Shown here in pieces: positions 9,699-18,375 of a stretch of DNA of 64,000 nt; position 1 is the stretch's first letter, and each line of letters begins with the position of its first letter. The DNA lies in the NCBI RefSeq assembly GCF_003034965.1, contig NZ_PZKE01000008.1, forward strand, positions 62,001-126,000, read 5' to 3'. The position numbers and the translations under genes are program-made. The DNA is from Fuscovulum blasticum DSM 2131 (GTDB lineage: Bacteria; Pseudomonadota; Alphaproteobacteria; Rhodobacterales; Rhodobacteraceae). The notes under the pieces are model-generated. The model was not told the DNA's origin, ran no database searches, and saw only the letters and a program-made list of their open reading frames with translations.

Positions 9699-9839
9699 AT
9701 GATGCGTCTGCGGCGATGGTTTTTCTTGTCCCGCCGCCGCCGATGTGATTTGAAAAGGCCATAAGCACCGGATTTCACGGCCTTGGCCGGGGTTTCGGAA
9801 CAAGCGGCAGCAAGCCGCGCGTCAGAACGGGAAGAAGAC

Positions 9840-10754
9840 ATGCGCGTGAAGTCGTTCTTGCAGCGATCGGCCCTGATTTGCCTCGCTGCCCTGTCGCCGG
9901 CGGCCCTTTCGGCCCAGGCGCTTGAAATCGTGGGCCAGCCGGTCGATGGAAAGGTGGGATTCCAGCCCGCCTCGTCCTCGATTGCGGTCGAACAGCAGTG
10001 GCTGGATGGCATGGTCCTGTGGATCATCACCGCCATCACCATCTTCGTCACCGCGCTGCTGCTGATCGTGATCCTGCGCTACAACAGCCGGGCCAACCCC
10101 ACGCCGCGCCGGTTCACCCACAACAGCCCGCTGGAAGTGGCCTGGACCGTGATCCCGATCATCATCCTGGTATTCATCGGCTTCTTCTCGCTGCCCGCGC
10201 TGTTCAACCAGCAGGAATTCCCCAAGGGTGACGTGGTGATCAAGGTCACCGGCAACCAGTGGTACTGGAGCTATGAATACCCGAACGAAGGCATCGAATC
10301 CTACGACAGCTACATGATTGGCGGTCTGAATCTGGGCGGCGACGCCCGGCTGACCCCCGCGGTCGAGGCCGAGCTGCAGAAGGCCGGCTATACCCGCGAC
10401 CAGTTCCTGCTGGCGACCGATACCGCGGTGGTGGTGCCCGTCGGCAAGACCGTGGTGATGCACATTACCGCCAGCGACGTGATCCACTCCTGGAAGATCC
10501 CGGCCTTCGGCGTGATGCAGGATGCGGTGCCGGGCCGGATTGCCCAGCTGTGGTTCAAGCCTGACCGTGAAGGCATCTTCTTCGGCCAGTGCAGCGAACT
10601 GTGCGGCAAGGACCACGCCTACATGCCGATCACCGTCAAGGTCGTGTCCGAGGCCGCCTATGCCGCCTGGGTCGAACAGGCCAAGGCCGGCAACGTGGTG
10701 CTGGCCGCCACGCCGGCCCCGGTGGCGCCGGTTCAGGTCGCCACCAACGACTGA
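9840..10754 (+). CDS. ctaC: Cytochrome c oxidase subunit II
   Basis: A 304-residue precursor. The start ATG giving MRVKSFLQR follows GGGAAGAAG and begins a signal peptide (residues 1-~25). Two membrane helices follow at about 57-80 and 99-121, then the cupredoxin domain. The CuA ligands are visible: His216, then [12 protein letters not shown] with Cys251, Cys255, His259 and Met262. The aromatic patch QWYWSYEYP for electron entry is intact. It is the first gene of the ctaC-ctaB-small protein-ctaG-ctaE run, downstream of an FnrL-type box. Subunit I (ctaD) is not in the window, as is usual in this family. Confidence 0.98.
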   Translation: MRVKSFLQRSALICLAALSPAALSAQALEIVGQPVDGKVGFQPASSSIAVEQQWLDGMVLWIITAITIFVTALLLIVILRYNSRANPTPRRFTHNSPLEVAWTVIPIIILVFIGFFSLPALFNQQEFPKGDVVIKVTGNQWYWSYEYPNEGIESYDSYMIGGLNLGGDARLTPAVEAELQKAGYTRDQFLLATDTAVVVPVGKTVVMHITASDVIHSWKIPAFGVMQDAVPGRIAQLWFKPDREGIFFGQCSELCGKDHAYMPITVKVVSEAAYAAWVEQAKAGNVVLAATPAPVAPVQVATND

Positions 10755-10766
10755 TCGGGAACACAC

Positions 10767-10800
10767 GCGCCCCGGCCCGGAGGAGGGCCGGTTCCGGCGC
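10767..10800 (+). other. Intercistronic hairpin ctaC-ctaB
   Basis: CCGGCCC (10772-10778) and GGGCCGG (10785-10791) pair around a GGAGGA loop, and outer GCGCC/GGCGC arms extend the stem. It may protect the ctaC transcript or cause partial termination, so that less of the assembly-factor message is made. No T-run follows. Confidence 0.45.
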
Positions 10801-10816
10801 GCGAGGAGAGGGACGG

Positions 10817-11758
10817 ATGACCGACATCGGGGCATTTCAGGCCGAGACCGCGCCGCAGGAGGCGGGGTTCGGTGATTATGTGCAACTGCTGAAGCCGCGG
10901 GTCATGTCGCTGGTGGTGTTCACCGCGCTGGTGGGCCTGCTGGTGGCCCCCGTGTCGCTGCACCCGGTCGAGGCTTTCGCCGCCATCCTGTTCATCGCGC
11001 TGGGCGCGGGCGCTTCGGGCGCACTGAACATGTGGTGGGATGCCGATATTGACGCCGTGATGCGCCGCACCCGCAACCGCCCCGTGCCCGCGGGCCGGGT
11101 TCAGGGCGGCGAGGCGCTGGCCGTGGGGCTGGCGCTCTCGGGCATCAGCATCGTCATGCTGGGGCTGGCGACCAACCTTGTCGCGGCGGGCCTGCTGGCC
11201 TTCACCATCTTCTTCTATGCCGTGGTCTATTCGGTCTGGCTGAAACGCTCGACCCCGCAGAACATCGTCATCGGCGGCGCTGCCGGGGCCTTCCCGCCCA
11301 TGATCGGCTGGGTTGCCGCCACCGGCAGCCTGTCGGTCGAAGCATGCCTGATGTTCGCGCTGATCTTCATGTGGACGCCGCCGCATTTCTGGGCGCTGGC
11401 GCTGTTCATGAAGGAAGATTACCACAATGCCGGCGTGCCGATGCTGACGGTGACGCATGGCCGCAAATCCACCCGCCGCCATATCCTGGCCTATACCGTG
11501 CTGCTGGCGCCGGTGTCGGTCTGGGCCGCGCTCACCTCGATCGGCGGGCCGCTGACGCTGGCGGTGGCGCTGGGGCTGAACGGCTGGTTCCTGATCGGCG
11601 CGGCGCGGATCTGGCGGCGCGGCGAAACGCAGGCCGAGGCCGACAAATACGCCGTCGAAAAGGCGTTCTTCCGCTTCTCGCTGCTCTATCTGTTCCTGCA
11701 CTTCGGCGCCTTCCTGGCCGAAGCCGCCCTGAAACCCTACGGCCTTGGAGGCTGGTAA
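10817..11758 (+). CDS. ctaB: Protohaem IX farnesyltransferase (haem O synthase)
   Basis: A 313-residue UbiA-family membrane protein with about nine hydrophobic segments. It carries both prenyltransferase motifs: [20 protein letters not shown] at about residue 77 and the later loop [12 protein letters not shown]. It adds a farnesyl group to haem B to make haem O, the precursor of haem A for the aa3 oxidase. The start ATG follows GAGGAGAGGGACGG. It lies 62 bases after ctaC and touches the following small gene, so the cluster is very likely one operon. Confidence 0.97.
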   Translation: MTDIGAFQAETAPQEAGFGDYVQLLKPRVMSLVVFTALVGLLVAPVSLHPVEAFAAILFIALGAGASGALNMWWDADIDAVMRRTRNRPVPAGRVQGGEALAVGLALSGISIVMLGLATNLVAAGLLAFTIFFYAVVYSVWLKRSTPQNIVIGGAAGAFPPMIGWVAATGSLSVEACLMFALIFMWTPPHFWALALFMKEDYHNAGVPMLTVTHGRKSTRRHILAYTVLLAPVSVWAALTSIGGPLTLAVALGLNGWFLIGAARIWRRGETQAEADKYAVEKAFFRFSLLYLFLHFGAFLAEAALKPYGLGGW

Positions 11759-11759
11759 G

Positions 11760-11996
11760 ATGGCGCTGAACCCCACGCATGAACTGCACGGCCGCCGCTT
11801 CAGCCGCAACCTTGGCGTGGCGCTGTGTCTGGCCTTCTTCGTGGCGCTGGTCTTTGCCCTGACCGTGGTCAAGGTGAAGCGCGGCGATCCGATGCAAGGC
11901 TATGACCACACGGTCCGTCCCGAAATGGTGCCCGGCACCGGCCGCGCCGCCGATCCGGTGACGGGTGGCCCCACGGATGGGGCAACGGGCGGATGA
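11760..11996 (+). CDS. Small single-pass protein of the oxidase assembly cluster
   Basis: A 78-residue protein. The ATG at 11760 gives [17 protein letters not shown], starting just after the ctaB stop. One membrane helix ([18 protein letters not shown], residues ~17-35) is flanked by basic residues on the N-side; the C-terminal ~35 residues are Gly/Pro-rich and probably periplasmic. A small CoxF-type protein sits at this place between ctaB and ctaG in related genomes; its role in oxidase assembly is assumed from position. It overlaps ctaG by ATGA. Confidence 0.8.
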   Translation: MALNPTHELHGRRFSRNLGVALCLAFFVALVFALTVVKVKRGDPMQGYDHTVRPEMVPGTGRAADPVTGGPTDGATGG

Positions 11997-12592
11997 AACG
12001 CGGGCTCTTCTCCACCCCCGGTCGTCAGGCCGCGGCGCTGGCCGGGGGCGTGTTCACCATGGCCTTCGTGACCGTGGTGGTGATTCCCCCGTTCTATGAC
12101 TGGTTCTGCAAGGTCACCGGCTATGGTGGCACCACCTCGGTCGCCGCGACGGCGCCCGATCATGTGCTGGACCGGGTGATCACCGTCCGCTTCGATGCCT
12201 CGCTCGAAGCCGGAATGCCCTGGCAGTTCCGCCCCGTGGCGCCGGAAATGGACATCCGCGTCGGCGAAACCGGGCTGGCCTTCTATGAAGCCTACAACCC
12301 GACCGACAAGCCGGTCGCGGGGCAGGCCAGCTACAATGTCTCGCCCGACATGCTGGGCGGCTATTTCACCAAGATCGCCTGCTTCTGCTTCGAATTGCAG
12401 GTGCTGCAACCCGGCGAGCGTGTCGAGATGCCGGTCAGCTTCTTCATCGACCCGGCGATGGCCGACGATCCGAACACCGCCCGGGTCGAGGCGATCACCC
12501 TGAGCTACACCTTCCACACCGCGCCCCTGCCGCAATCGCAGGCGACGCTGGATGCCGACGATCCGGCCACCCCGGCCGCCGCCGCCAACTGA
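11993..12592 (+). CDS. ctaG: Cytochrome c oxidase assembly protein CtaG (Cox11)
   Basis: A 199-residue protein: N-terminal membrane anchor (residues ~12-34) with the following domain in the periplasm. The copper-binding pair is intact in [16 protein letters not shown] (Cys130, Cys132), and the ending PVSFFIDP is typical. Cox11/CtaG delivers copper to the CuB site of subunit I. It is translationally coupled to the preceding small gene (ATGA overlap) and followed by ctaE 39 bases on. Confidence 0.97.
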   Translation: MKRGLFSTPGRQAAALAGGVFTMAFVTVVVIPPFYDWFCKVTGYGGTTSVAATAPDHVLDRVITVRFDASLEAGMPWQFRPVAPEMDIRVGETGLAFYEAYNPTDKPVAGQASYNVSPDMLGGYFTKIACFCFELQVLQPGERVEMPVSFFIDPAMADDPNTARVEAITLSYTFHTAPLPQSQATLDADDPATPAAAAN

Positions 12593-12631
12593 CGACCATA
12601 AGATATAAGAAACGAGGGAACCGCTTCCGCC

Positions 12632-13471
12632 ATGGCCCACGCTAAGAACCACGATTACCACGTCCTGCCACCCTCGATCTGGCCGTTCCTTGGCGCGCTC
12701 GGGGCCTTCATCATGCTCTTCGGCGCGGTGCTGATGATCTCGCCGCGCGTCTCGGCCGACAGCGCGCTCAGCCAGCCCTGGCTGTTCCTGATCGGCCTTG
12801 TCATGGTGCTGTACGTCATGTTCGCCTGGTGGACAGACGTGGTGAAGGAAGGGCAGGGCATCGACCACACGCCGGTGGTCCGCATCGGCCTGCGCTATGG
12901 CTTCATCATGTTCATCATGTCCGAAGTCATGTTCTTCGCGGCCTGGTTCTGGACCTTCTTCAAGCACCGCATGTATCCGATGGGGCCGGAAAGCCCCTGG
13001 GTCGATGGCGTCTGGCCGCCGCTGGTCAACGGTGTGCCGGTCGAAACCTTCGATCCCTGGCACCTGCCGCTGATCAACACGCTGGTTCTGCTGCTGTCGG
13101 GCTGTGCCGTAACCTGGGCGCACCATGCCCTGGTGCATGAGAACAACCGCAAGGACATGATCACCGGCCTGGCGATCGCCGTGGTGCTGGGCGTCTGCTT
13201 CACCTTCCTGCAGGCCTATGAATACAGCCACGCCGCCTTCGGCTTCCGTGACAACATCTATGGCGCCGCCTTCTTCATGGCGACCGGCTTCCATGGCGCC
13301 CATGTCATCATCGGCACCATCTTCCTGGCCGTCTGCCTGTTCCGGGCGATGAAGGGCCACTTCACCCCCGAACGCCATGTGGGCTTTGAAGCCGCGGCGT
13401 GGTACTGGCACTTCGTTGACGTGGTCTGGCTGTTCCTGTTCGCCGCCGTCTACGTCTGGGGCCGGGCCTGA
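12632..13471 (+). CDS. ctaE: Cytochrome c oxidase subunit III
   Basis: A 279-residue protein with seven predicted membrane helices, the standard length for the alphaproteobacterial subunit. Signature segments are [17 protein letters not shown] at the N-terminus, [35 protein letters not shown] and the C-terminal [17 protein letters not shown]. It stabilises the aa3 core. It is the last structural gene of the cluster and is followed by a strong terminator, which separates it from the SURF1 gene. Confidence 0.98.
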   Translation: MAHAKNHDYHVLPPSIWPFLGALGAFIMLFGAVLMISPRVSADSALSQPWLFLIGLVMVLYVMFAWWTDVVKEGQGIDHTPVVRIGLRYGFIMFIMSEVMFFAAWFWTFFKHRMYPMGPESPWVDGVWPPLVNGVPVETFDPWHLPLINTLVLLLSGCAVTWAHHALVHENNRKDMITGLAIAVVLGVCFTFLQAYEYSHAAFGFRDNIYGAAFFMATGFHGAHVIIGTIFLAVCLFRAMKGHFTPERHVGFEAAAWYWHFVDVVWLFLFAAVYVWGRA

Positions 13472-13495
13472 GCCATCACCTTCTGACCGAAGGCG

Positions 13496-13527
13496 CGCGC
13501 GGGCCACTGGCCCGCGCGTTTCATTTC
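13496..13527 (+). terminator. Rho-independent terminator after ctaE
   Basis: A perfect 10-bp stem (CGCGCGGGCC / GGCCCGCGCG) with a three-base loop is followed by TTTCATTTC. This is the most convincing intrinsic terminator in the window. It lies only ten bases before the SURF1 start, so SURF1 expression depends on read-through or a promoter inside or near this site. Confidence 0.75.
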
Positions 13528-13537
13528 GGGGGGCATC

Positions 13538-14203
13538 GTGCGGCAAATCCTGTTCTTCCTGATCGTCGGCGTCGCCGGGGTCGCGGTCCTGTTGTCGCTG
13601 GGGGTCTGGCAATTGCGCCGGCTGGAATGGAAAGAGGCGATCATTGCCGAAGCCGCCACCATGATTGCCGCCGATCCGGTGCCGCTGCCCGCCACCCCCG
13701 ACCCGGCCACCGACCGCTACCGCCCGGTGCAGACCAGCGGCCGCTTCACCGGGGAAGAGACCTTCGTCCTTGCCTCGACCCGCGATCAGGGGCCGGGCTT
13801 CCACGTCATCGCTGCCTTTGAAACCGGCGATGGCCGCCGCATCCTGATCGACCGCGGCTTCATTCCCGAAGCCGACCGCGGCCAGCCCCGCCCGCCCCAT
13901 GCGGCCAGCATCACGGGCAATCTGAACTGGCCCGACGACATGACCGCCTCGACTCCGCCGCATGACGCCGCCCGCGACATCTGGTTCGGCCGCGATCTGC
14001 CCGGCATCGCCGCCGCCCTGCGGACCGATCCGGTGCTGATCATCGCCCGCAGCGATACCGGCGATGGCGTGATGCCCGTCCCCGCCTCGGCCGCCTTCCG
14101 CAACGATCATCTGCAATACGCGCTGACATGGTTCGGCCTTGCGGTTGTCTGGGCAGTGATGACAGTTGCGTTTCTGTGGCGTATCAGAACGCGGACGGCG
14201 TAA
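13538..14203 (+). CDS. SURF1-family oxidase assembly protein
   Basis: A 221-residue protein with a GTG start (MRQILFFLIVGVAG). There are membrane helices at both ends: residues ~3-22, ending in the family motif LGVWQLRRLEWKE, and residues ~190-212 (LTWFGLAVVWAVMTVAFLW). The central region contains the expected RPVQTSGRF and ILIDRGFIP segments. SURF1 (Shy1) handles haem A insertion into subunit I. It is followed by thrC 12 bases on, so the two genes may share a transcript. Confidence 0.95.
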   Translation: MRQILFFLIVGVAGVAVLLSLGVWQLRRLEWKEAIIAEAATMIAADPVPLPATPDPATDRYRPVQTSGRFTGEETFVLASTRDQGPGFHVIAAFETGDGRRILIDRGFIPEADRGQPRPPHAASITGNLNWPDDMTASTPPHDAARDIWFGRDLPGIAAALRTDPVLIIARSDTGDGVMPVPASAAFRNDHLQYALTWFGLAVVWAVMTVAFLWRIRTRTA

Positions 14204-14215
14204 GGGGCGGACAGA

Positions 14216-15604
14216 ATGCGATACATCTCGACCCGTGGGCAGGCACCTGCCTTGGGCTTCGGCGAAGCGATGATGACGGGGCTTGCGCGGGACGGCGGTC
14301 TGTACCTGCCCGAAACCGTGCCGCAACTGACGGCGGATCAGATCGCCGCTCTGGCCGGGCTGCGCTATGAGGAAATCGCCTTCCGCGTGATGCGCCCGTT
14401 TCTGGGCGGCTTCTTCGGAGATGACGAATTCAGGGGCCTGATCGCGGCTGCCTACAAGGGGTTCCACCACGCTGCGCGGGCGCCCATGGTGCAGCTTGGC
14501 GAAAACCATTTCCTGCTGGAACTGTTCCACGGCCCGACCCTGGCGTTCAAGGATTTCGCCATGCAGCTCATCGGGCAGATGATGCAGGCGGCGCTGGCGC
14601 GCACGGGCGAGCGGATCACCATCGTCGGCGCCACCAGCGGCGATACCGGATCGGCCGCGATCGAGGCGTTCCGTGGCCTGAAGAACGTGGATGTGTTCAT
14701 CCTCTTCCCGCATGGCCGCGTCAGCGACGTGCAGCGCCGCCAGATGACCACCCCGTCGGAACAGAACGTCCATGCGCTGGCCATCGAAGGCGATTTCGAC
14801 GATGCGCAAGCCCGGCTGAAGGACATGTTCAACGACTTCGCCTTCCGCGACCGGGTGCGTCTGGCGGGGGTGAACAGCATCAACTGGGCGCGCGTTCTGG
14901 CGCAGGTGGTCTATTACTTCTCCTCGGCCACGGCGCTGGGGGCCCCGCACCGCAAGGTCAGCTTCACCGTGCCCACCGGCAATTTCGGTGACATCTTCGC
15001 CGGCCATATCGCGAAACAGATGGGCCTGCCCATCGACCGGCTGGTGATCGCCACCAACCAGAATGACATCCTGCACCGCGCCCTGACGACCGGCGACTAC
15101 CGCACCGATGGCGTCCGCCCCTCGATCAGCCCCTCGATGGACATCCAGGTGTCGTCCAACTTCGAACGCGCGCTGTTCCTGGCGCTGGGGGGCGACGGCG
15201 CGGCGGTGACCCGGCTGATGGACGGGCTGAAACAGTCGGGCGGCTTCACCATTCCCGCGCCCGCACTTGCGGCGCTGCAATCGGTCTTTGCCTCGGGGCG
15301 CTGTTCGGAAGACGAAACCCGCGCCACCATCGCGGCCACGCTGGCCGCTACAGGCGAACTTCTCTGCCCACATTCCGCCGTGGGCGTGAAGGTGGCGCAG
15401 GAACACCTCGGCGCCAGCCCGATGATCACGCTGGCCACCGCGCACCCGGCCAAGTTCCCCGATGCCGTGCAGGCCGCCACCGGCCTGCGCCCCGGCCTGC
15501 CGCCGCATATGGCCAACCTGTTCGACCGGCCCGAACGGCAGACCGTCGTGCCGAATGACCTGACCGCGCTTGAAACCCTGATCCTTGAAAGGGCCGGGCT
15601 GTGA
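14216..15604 (+). CDS. thrC: Threonine synthase
   Basis: A 462-residue PLP enzyme of the long (proteobacterial/fungal) class. The start MRYISTRGQAPALGF is typical. The PLP lysine is in HGPTLAFKDFAMQ (Lys112), and the phosphate loop is TSGDTGSAA. It converts O-phosphohomoserine to threonine. The end overlaps the M16 peptidase start (GTGA), indicating translational coupling; thrC-M16 adjacency is conserved in Rhodobacteraceae. Confidence 0.97.
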   Translation: MRYISTRGQAPALGFGEAMMTGLARDGGLYLPETVPQLTADQIAALAGLRYEEIAFRVMRPFLGGFFGDDEFRGLIAAAYKGFHHAARAPMVQLGENHFLLELFHGPTLAFKDFAMQLIGQMMQAALARTGERITIVGATSGDTGSAAIEAFRGLKNVDVFILFPHGRVSDVQRRQMTTPSEQNVHALAIEGDFDDAQARLKDMFNDFAFRDRVRLAGVNSINWARVLAQVVYYFSSATALGAPHRKVSFTVPTGNFGDIFAGHIAKQMGLPIDRLVIATNQNDILHRALTTGDYRTDGVRPSISPSMDIQVSSNFERALFLALGGDGAAVTRLMDGLKQSGGFTIPAPALAALQSVFASGRCSEDETRATIAATLAATGELLCPHSAVGVKVAQEHLGASPMITLATAHPAKFPDAVQAATGLRPGLPPHMANLFDRPERQTVVPNDLTALETLILERAGL

Positions 15605-16860
15605 CCGTCCAGTTGCACACGCTTTCCAACGGGCTTCGCATCGTCACCGAGGACATGCCGCGCCTCAAGTCGGCCTCCATCGGCCTTTGGGTCGGGGCAG
15701 GGGGGCGCCATGAAGGCCCCGGCGAAAACGGCATCGCGCATTTTCTGGAACACATGGCGTTCAAGGGCACCGAGCGGCGCAGCGCGCTGCAGATCGCCGA
15801 AGAGATCGAGGATGTGGGCGGCTACATCAACGCCTATACCTCGCGCGAGATGACCGCCTATTACGCGCGCTGCCTCTCGGCCGATGTGGCCCGCGCGCTG
15901 GACGTGATCAGCGACATCGTGCTGAACCCGCTGTTCAACCCCGCCGACATCGAGACCGAGCGCCATGTGATCCTGCAGGAAATCGGTCAGGCCGCCGATA
16001 CGCCCGATGACATCATCTTCGACTGGCTGCACGAAACCAGCTATCCCGGCCAGACCTTCGGCCGCACCATCCTTGGCCCGGAAGACCGGGTCTCCGCCTT
16101 TCAGGCCACCGATTTCCGCAGCTTCGTCGGCCGCCACTACGGCCCCGACCGGATGATCCTGTCGGCGGCGGGCGGCATCGACCATGCCGCCATCGTGGCC
16201 CAGGCCGAGGCGATCTTCGGCCATCTCAGGCCGGTGGGCCGCAGCGCGGTGGACGGGGCCCGCTTCCACAGCGGCGAACGGCGCGAGATCAAGGATCTGG
16301 AACAGGCCCATTTCGCCCTGAACCTGGAAGCCCCGGGCTATCGCGATCCGCTGGTCTATACCGCGCAGGTCTGGTCCATGGCGATGGGTGGCGGCATGTC
16401 CAGCCGGCTATTCCAGAAGATCCGCGAAGAAAAGGGCCTGTGCTACACGATCTATGCCCAAAGCGCGGCCTATGACGACACCGGCCATGTCACCATCTAT
16501 GCCGGCACCAGCGGCGACGAGATCGGCGATCTGGCCGACCTGACCGTCGCCGAACTGAAACGCGCCGCCGATGACATGACCGAGGCCGAGGTGAACCGCG
16601 CCAAGGCGCAGATCCGTGCGGGGATGCTGATGGGGCTGGAAAGCCCGTCCAGCCGCGCCGAACGCAACGCGCGCCTCCTGTCGATCTGGGGCCGCGTCCC
16701 CGATCTTGACGAAGCCGTGGCCCGCATCGACGCGGTCAGCCTGCCCGGCGTGCGCGACTGGGGCACCCAGGTGCTGCGCGCCGGGGCCGCGCTGGCGGTC
16801 TATGGCCCCGTCGATCAGGCCCCCGGCGTTGATGCCATCAAGGAGGCGCTGTCGGCGTGA
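15601..16860 (+). CDS. M16-family zinc peptidase (processing-peptidase type)
   Basis: A 419-residue protein with a GTG start overlapping the thrC stop. The inverted zinc motif HFLEH (His47, Glu50, His51) lies in the classic context NGIAHFLEHMAFKGT, followed by INAYTSREMTAYYARCL. The C-terminal half has the glycine-rich MGGGMSSRLFQKIREEKGL of the non-catalytic domain. This group is close to the mitochondrial processing peptidase beta-subunit. Its bacterial substrate is unknown. It overlaps the next gene by ATGA-like coupling. Confidence 0.95.
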   Translation: MTVQLHTLSNGLRIVTEDMPRLKSASIGLWVGAGGRHEGPGENGIAHFLEHMAFKGTERRSALQIAEEIEDVGGYINAYTSREMTAYYARCLSADVARALDVISDIVLNPLFNPADIETERHVILQEIGQAADTPDDIIFDWLHETSYPGQTFGRTILGPEDRVSAFQATDFRSFVGRHYGPDRMILSAAGGIDHAAIVAQAEAIFGHLRPVGRSAVDGARFHSGERREIKDLEQAHFALNLEAPGYRDPLVYTAQVWSMAMGGGMSSRLFQKIREEKGLCYTIYAQSAAYDDTGHVTIYAGTSGDEIGDLADLTVAELKRAADDMTEAEVNRAKAQIRAGMLMGLESPSSRAERNARLLSIWGRVPDLDEAVARIDAVSLPGVRDWGTQVLRAGAALAVYGPVDQAPGVDAIKEALSA

Positions 16861-17450
16861 TGCTGGGCCTTCGGCGGCGGGTCAGGATCGAGACCGAGCG
16901 CATGACGCTCCGCCTGCCCACACATGCCGACTGGCCCGGCTGGAGCGGGCTGCGCGACGCCAGCGCCGCCTTCCTGATGCCGTGGGAGCCGGTCTGGAGC
17001 CCCGACCACCTGTCGCGCCGCTCCTTCACCAACCGGGTCTATTGGGCGCAGCGGGCCGAAACCCAGGGTACGGCCCTGCCGCTGATGCTGATCCGGCGCG
17101 ACGATCAGGCGCTTCTTGGCGCCATCACGCTGGACAACATCCGCCGCGGCCCGGCCCAGGCGGGCACGCTGGGCTACTGGATCGGCCAGCCCTACGCCCG
17201 CCACGGCTACATGCGCGAGGCGATCCTGGCCGTCGTCCACCACGCCTTCACCCGGCTGGACCTCAGCCGGATCGAGGCCGCCTGCCTGCCGGAAAACGCC
17301 GCCTCGCGCGGGGTGCTGGAAAAGACCGGCTTCAAGTATGAGGGCGTGGCGCAAAGCTATCTTCAGATCGCCGGACGCTGGCGCAACCATGTGCTTTACG
17401 CCTGCCTGCGCGCCGACCGTCGCGGCCGCACCGACGTAGGCCCGGCCTGA
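16857..17450 (+). CDS. GNAT acetyltransferase, RimJ/RimL type
   Basis: A 197-residue protein. The RIETERMTLRLPTHADW opening, LLGAITLDNI, the acceptor-site strand GYWIGQPYARHGYMREAI and the ending LPENAASRGVLEKTGF are typical of the RimJ/RimL N-acetyltransferase group. It may modify the N-terminus of a ribosomal protein or a small molecule. It is coupled to the preceding peptidase and is the last gene of the thrC run. Confidence 0.92.
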   Translation: MMLGLRRRVRIETERMTLRLPTHADWPGWSGLRDASAAFLMPWEPVWSPDHLSRRSFTNRVYWAQRAETQGTALPLMLIRRDDQALLGAITLDNIRRGPAQAGTLGYWIGQPYARHGYMREAILAVVHHAFTRLDLSRIEAACLPENAASRGVLEKTGFKYEGVAQSYLQIAGRWRNHVLYACLRADRRGRTDVGPA

Positions 17451-17528
17451 AACGGCCAAGATCGCGCAGGCGTGATGGCGATCCTGCGAAAGGCAGGGCA
17501 TCCTCTTCGGGTTGAACCGGAGGCCGCC

Positions 17529-18332
17529 ATGATCCGCCCGCTTCTGCCGTTTTTCCTGTTCCTGGCCGCCCCGGTCTGGGCGCAGGACCGTCTGCCCTCG
17601 CATTGCATCGCGCTGGCGCAAGGCGCGGAAACCGTGCAGCACGCCGATTTCGCCCCTGTCGAACGCGATCACGTCCTGATCCGCTATCTGGACCACGCCA
17701 GTTTCCTGATCCTGGCCGAGGATGGCACCGCCGCCGTGACCGATTACACCGGCTATATCGGCACCATCGACGCCGTGCCCGATGTGGTGACGATGAACAA
17801 CGCCCATTCCACCCATTGGACCGCCAGCCCCGACCCGCGCATCCCGCATGTGCTGCGCGGCTGGCCGGACGCCGGCCGCCCGGCCGACCACCGGCTGGAT
17901 CTGGGCGCAATGCTGGTGCGCAACGTCACCACCGATACCCGTGGTCCCTTTGGCGAAGGCGCCCGCGCCGACGGCAACTCGATCTTCGTGTTCGAAGCGG
18001 CGGGGCTTTGCATCGGCCACCTTGGCCACCTGCACCAGATCCCGTCCGAAGAGCAATATGCCAGCCTTGGCCGGATGGACATCGTGATGGTGCCGGTTGA
18101 CGGCGGCTATACCCTGCGGCTTGAGGATATGGTTTCCGTCACCCGCGGGCTCAAGGCGCGGGTGGTGATCCCGATGCACTGGTTTTCCGGCGCCTCTCTG
18201 ACCGAATTCCTGCGCGCGATGGAGGGCGATTTCGATGTGGTCGACACTGGCCTCAGCGAAATGACCTTCGCCCGCGCCGACCTGCCGGCGCGGCCCGCCG
18301 TGCTGGTCCTCACCCCGCGCTGGCTGGACTGA
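17529..18332 (+). CDS. Secreted metallo-beta-lactamase-fold protein
   Basis: A 267-residue protein. The ATG after CCGGAGG gives a signal peptide (residues 1-~19, ending VWAQ), so the product is periplasmic. The fold markers are LIRYLDHASFLI, TDYTGYIG, DVVTMNNAHSTHWT, GHLGHLHQIP and VIPMHWFSG. The usual HxHxDH metal motif is replaced by the HSTH segment, so metal binding may be altered. The substrate is unknown. It is similar in layout to UlaG-like hydrolases. Confidence 0.78.
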   Translation: MIRPLLPFFLFLAAPVWAQDRLPSHCIALAQGAETVQHADFAPVERDHVLIRYLDHASFLILAEDGTAAVTDYTGYIGTIDAVPDVVTMNNAHSTHWTASPDPRIPHVLRGWPDAGRPADHRLDLGAMLVRNVTTDTRGPFGEGARADGNSIFVFEAAGLCIGHLGHLHQIPSEEQYASLGRMDIVMVPVDGGYTLRLEDMVSVTRGLKARVVIPMHWFSGASLTEFLRAMEGDFDVVDTGLSEMTFARADLPARPAVLVLTPRWLD

Positions 18333-18375
18333 GCGGCCCGCAGGCGCTAGCACCGGGGGGCAAAGAGGTGATCCG

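Noticed and set aside
11900-15508. A 1202-residue open frame on the minus strand opposite ctaG to thrC
   Set aside because: It lies entirely opposite well-identified genes, is rich in Arg, Gly, Ala and His with no domain, and results from high G+C wobble positions. The same holds for the large frames opposite tex (5695-7959), btuB-btuF (45737-47770) and kup (51992-53989).
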